A stretch of DNA of 29,559 bases, taken from Bacteroidales bacterium. Lineage in GTDB: Bacteria; Bacteroidota; Bacteroidia; Bacteroidales; UBA7960. Location of the stretch: contig PWGY01000046.1 in assembly GCA_003554665.1 (NCBI GenBank), forward strand, positions 1-29,559. Direction: 5' to 3'. The notes below the pieces were generated by a model. The model was not told the origin of the DNA and ran no database searches. It worked only from the letters and a program-made list of their open reading frames with translations. Every line of letters begins with the position of its first letter. Within the stretch, counting starts at the first letter, position 1. The translations under genes were made by a program, and so were the position numbers. Positions 22,776 to 29,559 of the stretch are shown one piece after another.

Positions 22776-24059
22776 ATGAACCATAAGGCACGTAAATTCC
22801 TGTATTTATTTTTCCTGCCCTGGATTTTTTTCGCATGCGAACCTTCAATTGAAAGGCCAGAGCCGCATTCCGGGGAAGCCGATTTTAACACTTATGCAGC
22901 CATCGGAAACTCCCTGACGGCGGGCTTTAAAGACGGGGAGTTATTCAGGAACGGCCAGGAACATTCCCTGGCCAACCTCATGGCCAATCAGCTTATGTAC
23001 ACCGGCCTGACCTCTTTTTCCCAGCCCCTGATGAAAGATGAACTAGGGTTTGGAAACAGATTGGTACTGGCCGAAGCTGATGGATCACCGTTGCCGGTGC
23101 CGGCACCGGGCAACCCGGATCCTGCCAACAACGAAAATATTTTCGACACAGAAGGGCCTTTTCACAACCTTGGCGTACCTGGAGCAAAGGTACAGCACTT
23201 GTTGTTTAATGGATATGCAGGCAAGAATCCTTACTTCGGGCGTTTCGCTGCCAACCCGGCCACGAGTAGTGTCGTAGCCGACGCCAAAGCCCTGCAGCCG
23301 ACTTTTTTCAGTTTATGGGCGGGGAACAACGACATCCTTGGGTTTGCAACCAGCGGTGGCCAGGGTGATGACATTACCCCCCTGGAAGAATTCACCACTT
23401 CCTACCAGATGCTGGTTTCCGAGCTGACACAAGAAGGTGCTGACGGAGTGGTTGCCAACATCCCGGATGTTACAAGTATTCCATTTTTCACAACCGTTCC
23501 GTTCAATGCACTTCCACTTATGGAGCAGCAAATGGTAGACCAACTCAACAATGCATACCAGGAGGCTCCCCATATAAGTTTTTCTCCGGGAATGAATGCC
23601 CTGGTGGCAGAAGACAGCGCCCATCCGGCAGGGATCAGGCAGCTTAAAGAGGGTGAACTCGTGCTGCTGACCGCACTGGAAATGATCACACAGGAAGGCT
23701 GGGGTAGCCAAACCCCTTTACCTGAAACCCACTATTTGTCTGAATCACAGGTTGAAGAGATTACTGAAGCTACGTCAGCATTCAACAAGGTAATCGTAGA
23801 AACAGCCGGGGCCAAAGGACTTGCTCATGTGGATATGCACCAAAGGTTACATGAAGCAGGTAAAGGCATATACCTGGACGGGATTGCCTTTGATGCATCT
23901 TTCATTACCGGAGGGATCTTCTCCCTGGACGGAATCCACCTCAGCAAGCGGGGAAGTGCCATTGTGGCCAATGATTTTATCAGGGCAATCAACAGCCATT
24001 ACGGTTCTACCATTCCTGAGCTGGCGGTCAGTCAGATTGAAGGAATCCGTTTCCCCTGA
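22776..24059 (+). CDS. SGNH/GDSL-family hydrolase lipoprotein
   Basis: Exported lipoprotein of 427 residues. The signal peptide ends FFAC with modified Cys21. SGNH hydrolase blocks follow: block I AAIGNSLTAGF (S46 nucleophile, GNSL for GDSL), a block II-like NLGVPGAKV glycine, block III WAGNNDILG (GxND asparagine), and block V LDGIHLSKRG (Asp-His pair). This predicts an esterase or lipase acting at the cell envelope. It is larger than minimal SGNH enzymes, with an insertion of about 90 residues between blocks I and II. It lies downstream of the FadL-type porin on the same strand, a pairing I recall from other Bacteroidota. A strong bidirectional terminator follows. Confidence 0.88.
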   Translation: MNHKARKFLYLFFLPWIFFACEPSIERPEPHSGEADFNTYAAIGNSLTAGFKDGELFRNGQEHSLANLMANQLMYTGLTSFSQPLMKDELGFGNRLVLAEADGSPLPVPAPGNPDPANNENIFDTEGPFHNLGVPGAKVQHLLFNGYAGKNPYFGRFAANPATSSVVADAKALQPTFFSLWAGNNDILGFATSGGQGDDITPLEEFTTSYQMLVSELTQEGADGVVANIPDVTSIPFFTTVPFNALPLMEQQMVDQLNNAYQEAPHISFSPGMNALVAEDSAHPAGIRQLKEGELVLLTALEMITQEGWGSQTPLPETHYLSESQVEEITEATSAFNKVIVETAGAKGLAHVDMHQRLHEAGKGIYLDGIAFDASFITGGIFSLDGIHLSKRGSAIVANDFIRAINSHYGSTIPELAVSQIEGIRFP

Positions 24060-24073
24060 GTGTGATCAGAATT

Positions 24074-24123
24074 AAAAAACCGGTCCCATGACTGTGGTCA
24101 GAATGAGGGGTACCGGTTTTTTT
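24074..24123. terminator. Bidirectional terminator between SGNH and nitroreductase genes
   Basis: AAAAAACCGGT (24074-24084) is mirrored exactly by ACCGGTTTTTT (24112-24122), with CCC/GGGG continuing the stem past one bulged base and a loop of about 19 nt. The A6 and T7 runs serve transcripts from both sides; the genes converge here. Confidence 0.9.
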
Positions 24124-24164
24124 GTGAGTTTTTTCCATAAAAGCGGGGAGATCATGCGGGCAGA

Positions 24165-24923
24165 TCAGCCCTCATGATTCATGAATCCCTGCTTGTGCAG
24201 CACATCCAGCATAACTTTGCTGAAATGGATATTGTCCTTTTTTGTATAACGTTTCAGGGTAAAAATCTGTGCCAGGTTCTCCAGCTGGTTTTCTTTGATC
24301 AGGTCAGCGGTCATGGGGAGACGCTCCTTTTCATGATAAATCTTATCAATATCCTCCTTGCTGTAATCTTTGTATTTTTCTTGATGAACGACCCCTTCAG
24401 CGGGTAAACGATCCACCTGCTCCGGATCTTCATCAGGATATCCGACCACCAGGGTGGTAACTGGAACAACCCCTTCAGGCAAATCAAAAAAGTCGATCAG
24501 TTTATCTGCCTGGTAAGTGGTGGTACCAAGGTAACAGATACCAAGCCCGTGAGCCTCTGCAGCTACCGCCACATTCTGTGAAACAAGCAGGGCATCTATT
24601 GAGGCTGTAAAAAAAGAAAGAAAGTTGTCATAACCGGGGTCTGCATCTCTTTGACGGCACCATTTATTGAACCGGTTAAAGTCAGCACAGAACGTGAGTA
24701 AGACAGGGGCCTGCTCCACCATTTGCTGACCAAAGTGAAGCTTGCACAGCTCCTTGCGCTTTTGATCGTCTTTGGACACAATGACGCTGTAAACCTGCAT
24801 ATTGCCAGTGGTGGAGGCGCGAAAACCGGCTTCAAGCACCTCATTCAGCACCCGTTCGTCAATGGGGTCTGTTTTATATTTGCGGATGGTACGGTGATTC
24901 AATAACGTGTTAATGGTTTCCAT
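24165..24923 (-). CDS. Nitroreductase-family FMN oxidoreductase (NfsA-like)
   Basis: Flavoprotein of 252 residues with the nitroreductase fold. The opening INTLLNHRTIRKYKTDPI contains the RxxRxY FMN-phosphate site, GFRASTTGNMQVYSVIV follows, and the second half has ASIDALLVSQNVAVAAEAHGLGICYLG and VTTLVVGYPDE, the family's dimer and FMN contacts. The C-terminal extension of about 60 residues (HQEKYKDYSKEDIDKIY onward) matches NfsA-type enzymes that use NAD(P)H. The physiological substrate is unknown; such enzymes reduce quinones or nitro compounds. It is a single-gene unit with a textbook promoter. Confidence 0.9.
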   Translation of the reverse strand: METINTLLNHRTIRKYKTDPIDERVLNEVLEAGFRASTTGNMQVYSVIVSKDDQKRKELCKLHFGQQMVEQAPVLLTFCADFNRFNKWCRQRDADPGYDNFLSFFTASIDALLVSQNVAVAAEAHGLGICYLGTTTYQADKLIDFFDLPEGVVPVTTLVVGYPDEDPEQVDRLPAEGVVHQEKYKDYSKEDIDKIYHEKERLPMTADLIKENQLENLAQIFTLKRYTKKDNIHFSKVMLDVLHKQGFMNHEG

Positions 24924-24949
24924 AATGTCAGTTTATTTTTGTTCGGCCA

Positions 24950-24981
24950 CAAAATTAAAAGATAATCAAGCGGTTTACAAA
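24950..24981 (-). promoter_or_regulatory. Promoter of the nitroreductase gene
   Basis: On the minus strand, TTTG (24978-24981), a 20-nt spacer, TAATTTTG (24950-24957). This is the best match to the Bacteroidota consensus in the window. Transcription starts near 24943, 20 nt before ATG 24923. Confidence 0.7.
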
Positions 24982-25049
24982 AAAACCTTATGTGCTTTGT
25001 GTGTTCAGATCAAGCCTGAGAAAAAAGCCGATGGGTTCACAGAAAAATT

Positions 25050-26546
25050 TCATGCTTTATGTCCCCGTTTGGGAAAGTACACATCCATGGCAACCAGTAT
25101 GGCCATCATCCCCCAGAAAGGAACAGAAGCCTTGTCTGTATCCAGGAAATTATTCAACAACCCGTGTGTCAGGTATGTGATAAACCCCAGGGTTAACCCG
25201 AGGGCAATTAAACGCATTTCCCGGTCAGGCGCTTTCTTGTATAACTTCACTCCCGTGGCCAGCACGGCCAACCCCAGGGCAATAAATGAAAGCATTCCGG
25301 GAAGGCCGCTTTCGGAAAGCGGTCCGATGTATTCACTGTGCGCATTCCCCAGGTCTCCAAAATGGGTGGTAATGATTGTATAGTCTTCAGAGCGTTGGAA
25401 TGGGGCATACACAAACTGATATGTTCCGGGCCCCCAGCCAACAACCGGCCTTTCCTGGTACATGCGCCAGGCTGATCTCCACCGATTGATCCGCTCCAGG
25501 TTGGATGCATCTGAGGTGATGTTGGTGATGGATTGCACATGCTCCGAAAAGTCACCGGATGATTCCTGCTGATTGCGCTCAAGGCGCATCACGATTTCGG
25601 TCTGATACAGTGCAAAGAACCCCAGCAACAGAATGAGTCCGGCAAGAATGAACCGAAACTGCAAACGAAGAGCCAGGATAATAAAACCAGCGGCTGCCAC
25701 GATCAGGCTGAGCCAGGAGGCCCGGCTGTAGCTGAATAAAATGCCCGCACAAAACAAGAGGAACACCATGAGGGCTGCCCGCCTGCGCAAAACGCTGCTG
25801 CTGCGGTTAAAGGCCATCACAATAAAAAACGGTGCAACCAGGGCCAGTACTGCCCCGTAATGTGTGTGGTCGTTAAAAAAGGGCTGAACCATTGCATATC
25901 CCACCTGTCGCTCAAAGCCGTGAAGATAATGGTTGTAAGTTGCCATTGCTACCACCACGGCCAGGGCCGATCCGAAAAGCCACATAAAGCGGTGCATATT
26001 GATCCGCTCACGGAACAAATAAACCCCAATAAAAAAGAAAGTGGTGACAAACCACAGTCGGGAAATAAAAAACTTAAATGACACCAGTGGAATTTCGCTG
26101 GTAACGGTAGTCACCAGCATCCAAAAAAGATTGATTATGAGAAATATCGTTACCGGATGGCGCAAAACCCGCTTGTCGTAGGTTCCCTCATACAGCAGCC
26201 TGAGAAAAAAAAGCAGCATGATGGCCACAATTACCGGCTCGGTGGGGATATCAATTGTAAACTCCAAATCCTCATGTATGTATTTAAACGAAAAGGGCGT
26301 CAGGAAAACGAGCAACAGGATCAGCTTATCCAGGGAAAAGAAAAACATCAGCATGATGCCAAGCGCCACAGGAAGGGCCGGCAGCCAATAAATCCCCTGA
26401 ACCATCAAAGCAATGTTCAGGGCAATAAACACAAGGCTGCCTCCATACAACCACTGAAGCCTGATTTCTTTAAGCACCTGATCAGGAGGTTTTTGGAGTT
26501 TTTGTTTTCGTATCCTTAATGATTCCCTTGTTACGAAGGTTCTCAT
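25050..26546 (-). CDS. O-antigen polymerase/ligase family membrane protein (Wzy/WaaL-like)
   Basis: Polytopic inner-membrane protein of 498 residues with about a dozen hydrophobic helices and one large periplasmic loop (about residues 330-420). The loop carries WRSAWRMYQERPVVGWGPGTYQFVYAPFQ and NAHSEYIGPLSESG, the conserved His/Glu region of the Wzy_C/O-antigen ligase family. It either polymerises lipid-linked repeat units or ligates finished chains to a lipid; Wzy and WaaL cannot be told apart by eye, but the Wzx and Wzz neighbours favour polymerase. ATG 26546 overlaps the end of the wzz-like gene by 65 bp; an in-frame GTG at 26477 would avoid the overlap. Confidence 0.85.
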   Translation of the reverse strand: MRTFVTRESLRIRKQKLQKPPDQVLKEIRLQWLYGGSLVFIALNIALMVQGIYWLPALPVALGIMLMFFFSLDKLILLLVFLTPFSFKYIHEDLEFTIDIPTEPVIVAIMLLFFLRLLYEGTYDKRVLRHPVTIFLIINLFWMLVTTVTSEIPLVSFKFFISRLWFVTTFFFIGVYLFRERINMHRFMWLFGSALAVVVAMATYNHYLHGFERQVGYAMVQPFFNDHTHYGAVLALVAPFFIVMAFNRSSSVLRRRAALMVFLLFCAGILFSYSRASWLSLIVAAAGFIILALRLQFRFILAGLILLLGFFALYQTEIVMRLERNQQESSGDFSEHVQSITNITSDASNLERINRWRSAWRMYQERPVVGWGPGTYQFVYAPFQRSEDYTIITTHFGDLGNAHSEYIGPLSESGLPGMLSFIALGLAVLATGVKLYKKAPDREMRLIALGLTLGFITYLTHGLLNNFLDTDKASVPFWGMMAILVAMDVYFPKRGHKA

Positions 26547-27528
26547 AGACCATCAGAATCATGACACCCGCAAAGCCGGCACCGAACACCGACAAAAACA
26601 CGATCAGCCAGCGAACGGGATACACCTTTCGCTCAGACTCGTAAGCCCTGTCGAGCACAAATTTGAAAGGAACAAAGTTCTCCAGATCGGCTTTGGCCTC
26701 CTGGTACCGTCGCTGACTGGAGATCAGGGGTTCACTGATATCATCCAGGAAGGAGGTATGGCGTACAAAAGACCCGCCGTGCTCGCTCAACAGCTGCAAC
26801 CGTTCCTCCAGGCGGGCCACACCCTCCCGGTTGTCATCCGAAAGGTCTTTTGCCAGCTGACGCGTGAGCATTGCCGACTGCCCTTCCATGTCGTAGATTC
26901 CGAGTTCCATGATGTGCCTCAGTGAGTCTTCGACTTCCCTGACCTGAGCCTGGAGATTCTCGTACTGGGTTTTGGCCACCTCATAAGCAAGCTCAGCCCT
27001 TTCCCGGCGCAACTCGTTCTGCACCGTATCCCCAAGGGCAGCCAGTTCATTGGCAATATCAGCAGCCATGGCAGGGTCTTTGTCCCGCACCCTGATCTCA
27101 ACGGCTCCATACTGGGTACGCCGGAATGAAATGTTGCTGTTATATTCTTCTGTGATCTTTGACCGGGGGTAACTTGCATCTGCCGGGATGTCATAATGCA
27201 ACATCAGATCAAAGCGATCAATGACGCGATCCCGCACGCTACCTGATTCCAGTACCTGAAGGGTTCTTTCTGCCTCTTCCACATCGCCGTAATCAAGGAA
27301 GTCCTGGCGTGCCCATTCCGCTCCCACCAGTACCGTCCTTGACAAACTTCCCGAAGTGGTCGGAAACATAATCACCGACGACTGAAACTTCGGAGTAATA
27401 AAAGCGGGGGCAGAAAAAATTACAGCCGCAATGGCTGCTACCATGCAAATAACAAACAAATGCTTCCACCAGCGAATGATAAACAAAAATACATTGGAGG
27501 AATCAAAGGCTTTTTGATCAGGGTTCAT
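26482..27528 (-). CDS. Wzz-type polysaccharide chain-length determinant protein
   Basis: Inner-membrane protein of 348 residues from ATG 27528. Helix 1 (about 22-42) and helix 2 (about 310-335, RWLIVFLSVFGAGFAGVMIL) enclose a large periplasmic segment. The segment has the Wzz FQSSVIMFP start and a long coiled coil (about 175-270, ERAELAYEVAKTQYENLQAQVREVEDSL). It sets polymer length together with the polymerase. There is no C-terminal tyrosine-kinase domain and no kinase gene nearby, so it is the Wzz rather than Wzc type. The longer frame from 27639 was rejected because MNPDQK gives a normal short cytosolic N-terminus. The gene lies 98 bp after wzx and overlaps the polymerase gene by 65 bp. 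Confidence 0.88.
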   Translation of the reverse strand: MNPDQKAFDSSNVFLFIIRWWKHLFVICMVAAIAAVIFSAPAFITPKFQSSVIMFPTTSGSLSRTVLVGAEWARQDFLDYGDVEEAERTLQVLESGSVRDRVIDRFDLMLHYDIPADASYPRSKITEEYNSNISFRRTQYGAVEIRVRDKDPAMAADIANELAALGDTVQNELRRERAELAYEVAKTQYENLQAQVREVEDSLRHIMELGIYDMEGQSAMLTRQLAKDLSDDNREGVARLEERLQLLSEHGGSFVRHTSFLDDISEPLISSQRRYQEAKADLENFVPFKFVLDRAYESERKVYPVRWLIVFLSVFGAGFAGVMILMVYENLRNKGIIKDTKTKTPKTS

Positions 27529-27598
27529 ATTATGTATGGTTTTTATTTGTTTACTATTCTGTAACGATGTGTATGGGAGGTTATTTGAAAAACTCCGG

Positions 27599-27606
27599 CA
27601 AAAATA
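27599..27606 (-). promoter_or_regulatory. Possible internal promoter -7 box before the wzz-like gene
   Basis: TATTTTTG on the minus strand, about 70 nt before ATG 27528 and just after the flippase stop. No -33 element at the right distance, so it may be fortuitous. Confidence 0.3.
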
Positions 27607-27625
27607 AACAAAAAACAAGTGGCTT

Positions 27626-29107
27626 TTACCCTTCACCAAACCGGATAAGCTGATAGATCTGCCTCAGGCTGATGAGCTTGATCGCCAATGCCAGTCCGAA
27701 CGCACCCAGGGCCATAATCACAATATTCAACTGCCAGGCAAAGGGTGCCAGGACAGAAACAGCCCCGATTGAAACCACCCCTGCTGCATAAATCACCAGC
27801 CGGAAAAGAAAGGAATAATTGCTGTGCAGGCCAAACAGGCGCTTAACAACCCAAACCTGCAGGAGGGCCACCATGACCTGCGTAAACAGACTGGCAATGG
27901 CAGAACCAGTTGCCTGGTAAACCGGAATCATCAGGAAATTCAGTGCAATGTTCAACAGCATGCCACCAAGGGCAATGAGGTTCATTTGCCGCAAACTCCC
28001 GTTGGCGGTTAACAATGTGCCAAAAATATAAGTGGTTGAAGTTGCCAGGAAACAAGCCATCAAAATAGCAAACACCATGGCAGATTCATGTATGCGGTCA
28101 GAAAAAGCCACTTCAGTTTCCATCGCGTGGATCGGGTAAAGAAACGCCATGATTTCCCCGGAATAAAACAAAGCAGCAACCGCAATAATTACTGCAGGAA
28201 CCGTAATCAGGGTATATGACAGGCGGATCAGTTCCTCAACAGATTGTTTTTGCTTAATCATTCTGGCAAAGATCGGCAGCAACAATACGGCAAACAAATA
28301 GGCAATCATGTTGGTGGCATCAAGCAAACGGTAAGCAGAAGCATAAACCCCGCTGTACCTCGCACCATCATCAAGCAATCGCTCCAGCATCACACTGTCA
28401 ATGCGGTTGTAAAAAGTCATCATCAAAACCAGTATGGCAAAAGGAAAACTTTGCCGGACAATGGCGAGCAAAAAAGGGAAATTCCACTTCAGCCTGAGCC
28501 ATTTTCTTTCAGTTCGCCGAAGAACAAGCCACAGGGCAATGGCCGCTGTAAGCAGGTAACCGGCCGTTTGGGCATATACGTAATATTTTATATGAAACTC
28601 ACTGACCACATTGCCCCAGAGCAGAATGGCACAGATCACGATCATCAATGCCCTGTCCAGCACCGAAATCACACTGTCAGTCCTGAACAGGTGCAGCCCC
28701 CCCAGGTTCGAACGCAGGTAAAGGATAAAGCTAAGCAAAAACTGATTGAAGGCCAGAAAGTACAACAACCGTATTTGCTCCGGGCTGTATTGAATAAATA
28801 ATGCCGTCCCGAAGGTGATCACCAGATAAACCAGGAAAAGCAAAAGCTTCATCACAAGCAGATTCGACAAATGCTTGGTGAGCAGCTGGTTATTCTGTGC
28901 AATGTTCCGGTTATTAAAATTGGTAATACCGAAGTCCAGCAGGATATTGAAGAGGAATGAAAAGTTAAACACCGCAAAATAAAAGCCGTATTCCTCAGCA
29001 CCCACGGTATTCTGGACGGAGCGGTCAATGCCCAGAATCCAGAATGGCTTGACCAGCAGATTAAGGATAAGCAACAGCGTAAGGTTCTTTAAAAATTTTC
29101 CCTGCAT
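27626..29107 (-). CDS. Polysaccharide flippase (Wzx, MATE/MOP superfamily)
   Basis: Polytopic membrane protein of 493 residues with about 14 hydrophobic helices, typical of MOP-superfamily lipid-linked-oligosaccharide flippases. The opening LKNLTLLLILNLLVKPFWILGIDRSVQNTVGAEEYGFYFAVFN holds the family-type GxxxYGxY motif in helix 1-2. It moves undecaprenyl-linked repeat units across the inner membrane. It begins the wzx-wzz-wzy run on the minus strand. Its predicted leader of about 67 nt starts with a strong stem-loop (29151-29176). No glycosyltransferase or sugar-nucleotide gene lies in the adjacent sequence. Confidence 0.88.
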   Translation of the reverse strand: MQGKFLKNLTLLLILNLLVKPFWILGIDRSVQNTVGAEEYGFYFAVFNFSFLFNILLDFGITNFNNRNIAQNNQLLTKHLSNLLVMKLLLFLVYLVITFGTALFIQYSPEQIRLLYFLAFNQFLLSFILYLRSNLGGLHLFRTDSVISVLDRALMIVICAILLWGNVVSEFHIKYYVYAQTAGYLLTAAIALWLVLRRTERKWLRLKWNFPFLLAIVRQSFPFAILVLMMTFYNRIDSVMLERLLDDGARYSGVYASAYRLLDATNMIAYLFAVLLLPIFARMIKQKQSVEELIRLSYTLITVPAVIIAVAALFYSGEIMAFLYPIHAMETEVAFSDRIHESAMVFAILMACFLATSTTYIFGTLLTANGSLRQMNLIALGGMLLNIALNFLMIPVYQATGSAIASLFTQVMVALLQVWVVKRLFGLHSNYSFLFRLVIYAAGVVSIGAVSVLAPFAWQLNIVIMALGAFGLALAIKLISLRQIYQLIRFGEG

Positions 29108-29150
29108 TGGAATAACCCGGACTTTGAGGCGGTTTGGCAGCTATGATCAA

Positions 29151-29176
29151 AAGCATCCGTTAATTACCGGATGCTT
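29151..29176 (-). other. Stem-loop at the 5' end of the wzx leader
   Basis: AAGCATCCG and CGGATGCTT form a perfect 9-bp stem around an 8-nt loop. Given the -7 box at 29181-29188, the transcript would begin at or inside this stem. That position suits a 5' mRNA-stabilising hairpin or an operator. Confidence 0.5.
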
Positions 29177-29180
29177 CATT

Positions 29181-29188
29181 CAAAATTA
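29181..29188 (-). promoter_or_regulatory. -7 box for the wzx-wzz-wzy run
   Basis: TAATTTTG on the minus strand, exact to TAnnTTTG. Transcription would start near 29174, about 67 nt before ATG 29107. No TTG at the usual -33 distance. Confidence 0.45.
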
Positions 29189-29286
29189 TAAACTTTTTGG
29201 ATGATGTGGCATGTTTTGTGTGTCAGAAGCAAATAACAGCAACTTCATAACGCTGGAAATAAGTAATATATTCGGATGATTTCTGT

Positions 29287-29294
29287 TATTTTTG
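29287..29294 (+). promoter_or_regulatory. -7 box for the DUF2027/Smr gene
   Basis: TATTTTTG, exact to TAnnTTTG, 83 nt before ATG 29378. No clear -33 element. Confidence 0.35.
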
Positions 29295-29377
29295 CATATT
29301 TTTCCCTGACACAGATATAAATCAGGTTTTTTTATCGTTATTATAGCGTTAAAAAACCCGGAAAACAACAATCCAAA

Positions 29378-29559
29378 ATGCAATTCAAAGTAGGTGACAA
29401 GGTATTGTTTTTAAATGAAAAAGGCGGGGGGGTCGTCACCCGGGTGGAAGATGAACAGATCGTTCATGTAGCGGTAGAAGATGGATTCGATATTCCCTAT
29501 GCCGTGACTGATCTGATCAAAGCGGGCAACATGGAGGAGGACCGGCCGCTTACCGCAAC
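29378..29559 (+). CDS. DUF2027/Smr-domain protein, 5' part only
   Basis: First 60 codons of a gene that continues past the right edge. The peptide (MQFKVGDKVLFLNEKGGG, then VEDEQIVHVAVEDGFDIPYAV, then DLIKAG) matches the N-terminus of the DUF2027 proteins of Bacteroidota, which usually end in an Smr domain. The short beta-rich start with KVGDKVLFLNEKGGGVVT is the family hallmark. The function is unknown; Smr domains bind or cut nucleic acid, and the window already contains an Smr domain in MutS2. The start was chosen as the first ATG after the -7 box, and it matches the family start. Confidence 0.8.
   Translation, partial: MQFKVGDKVLFLNEKGGGVVTRVEDEQIVHVAVEDGFDIPYAVTDLIKAGNMEEDRPLTA

Noticed and set aside
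27529..27639. 37-residue extension of the Wzz-like protein
   Set aside because: It would begin inside the end of the flippase gene, and MNPDQK at 27528 gives the normal short N-terminus.
29186..29383. 65-codon minus-strand frame in the last intergenic region
   Set aside because: AT-rich, overlaps both divergent promoters, no recognisable domain.
1..29559. CRISPR array, insertion sequence, prophage, toxin-antitoxin or defence cluster
   Set aside because: No regularly spaced repeats, transposase, integrase or phage proteins, and no recognisable defence genes were seen.

Overview
The window looks like ordinary chromosome of a Bacteroidota bacterium, most likely Bacteroidales-like and free-living. 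Three things point there. First, the family content: DUF4296 lipoprotein, DUF6132 protein, DUF2027/Smr protein, START-like protein, long-form urocanase, a SAD-like/uridine-kinase fusion, and a FadL porin beside an SGNH lipoprotein. Second, many genes are preceded by an exact TAnnTTTG box, the -7 element of the Bacteroidota primary sigma factor, and Shine-Dalgarno sequences are weak or absent. Third, the Tgt and dihydroorotase carry lineage-type active-site variants. No phage, transposase, CRISPR array or defence cluster was seen.

Layout. 1-2.2 kb: a class V aminotransferase/cysteine-desulfurase-like gene whose N-terminal coding sequence is cut by an in-frame TAA, convergent with a START-like gene. 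2.3-6.3 kb: EamA transporter, tRNA-CAT with its own promoter and terminator, MutS2, and a small basic protein on the other strand. 6.3-10.3 kb: an IscS/NifS-type cysteine desulfurase, divergent from a polyprenol-phosphate mannose synthase, dihydroorotase and DUF4296 lipoprotein run. 10.4-14.7 kb: a minus-strand run of membrane GT2 glycosyltransferase, ECF sigma factor, secreted unknown protein and urocanate hydratase. 14.7-17.0 kb: tgt and an LptF/LptG permease. 17.1-19.5 kb: minus-strand DUF6132, cytoplasmic thioredoxin, membrane-anchored thioredoxin, then a dihydroorotate-dehydrogenase-like protein behind a terminator. 19.6-24.1 kb: nucleoside kinase, FadL-type porin, SGNH lipoprotein. 24.1-29.1 kb: a nitroreductase, then a Wzx flippase, Wzz chain-length protein and O-antigen polymerase/ligase run. 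29.4 kb to the edge: the start of a DUF2027/Smr gene.

How the genes fit together. Most units are housekeeping: DNA recombination control (MutS2), sulfur mobilisation, pyrimidine synthesis, queuosine tRNA modification, LPS export (LptG), thiol redox control, and assembly of a surface polysaccharide (mannosyl-lipid donor, flippase, chain-length control, polymerase).

I found no convincing new multi-gene system. The observations most worth a second look are the in-frame stop in the aminotransferase, several enzymes lacking textbook catalytic or metal residues (Tgt zinc cysteines, GT2 DxD, DHOase first His, DHOD-like catalytic position), the two-thioredoxin/DUF6132 cassette, urocanase sitting in a sigma-factor operon, and several unexplained palindromes and leader hairpins.
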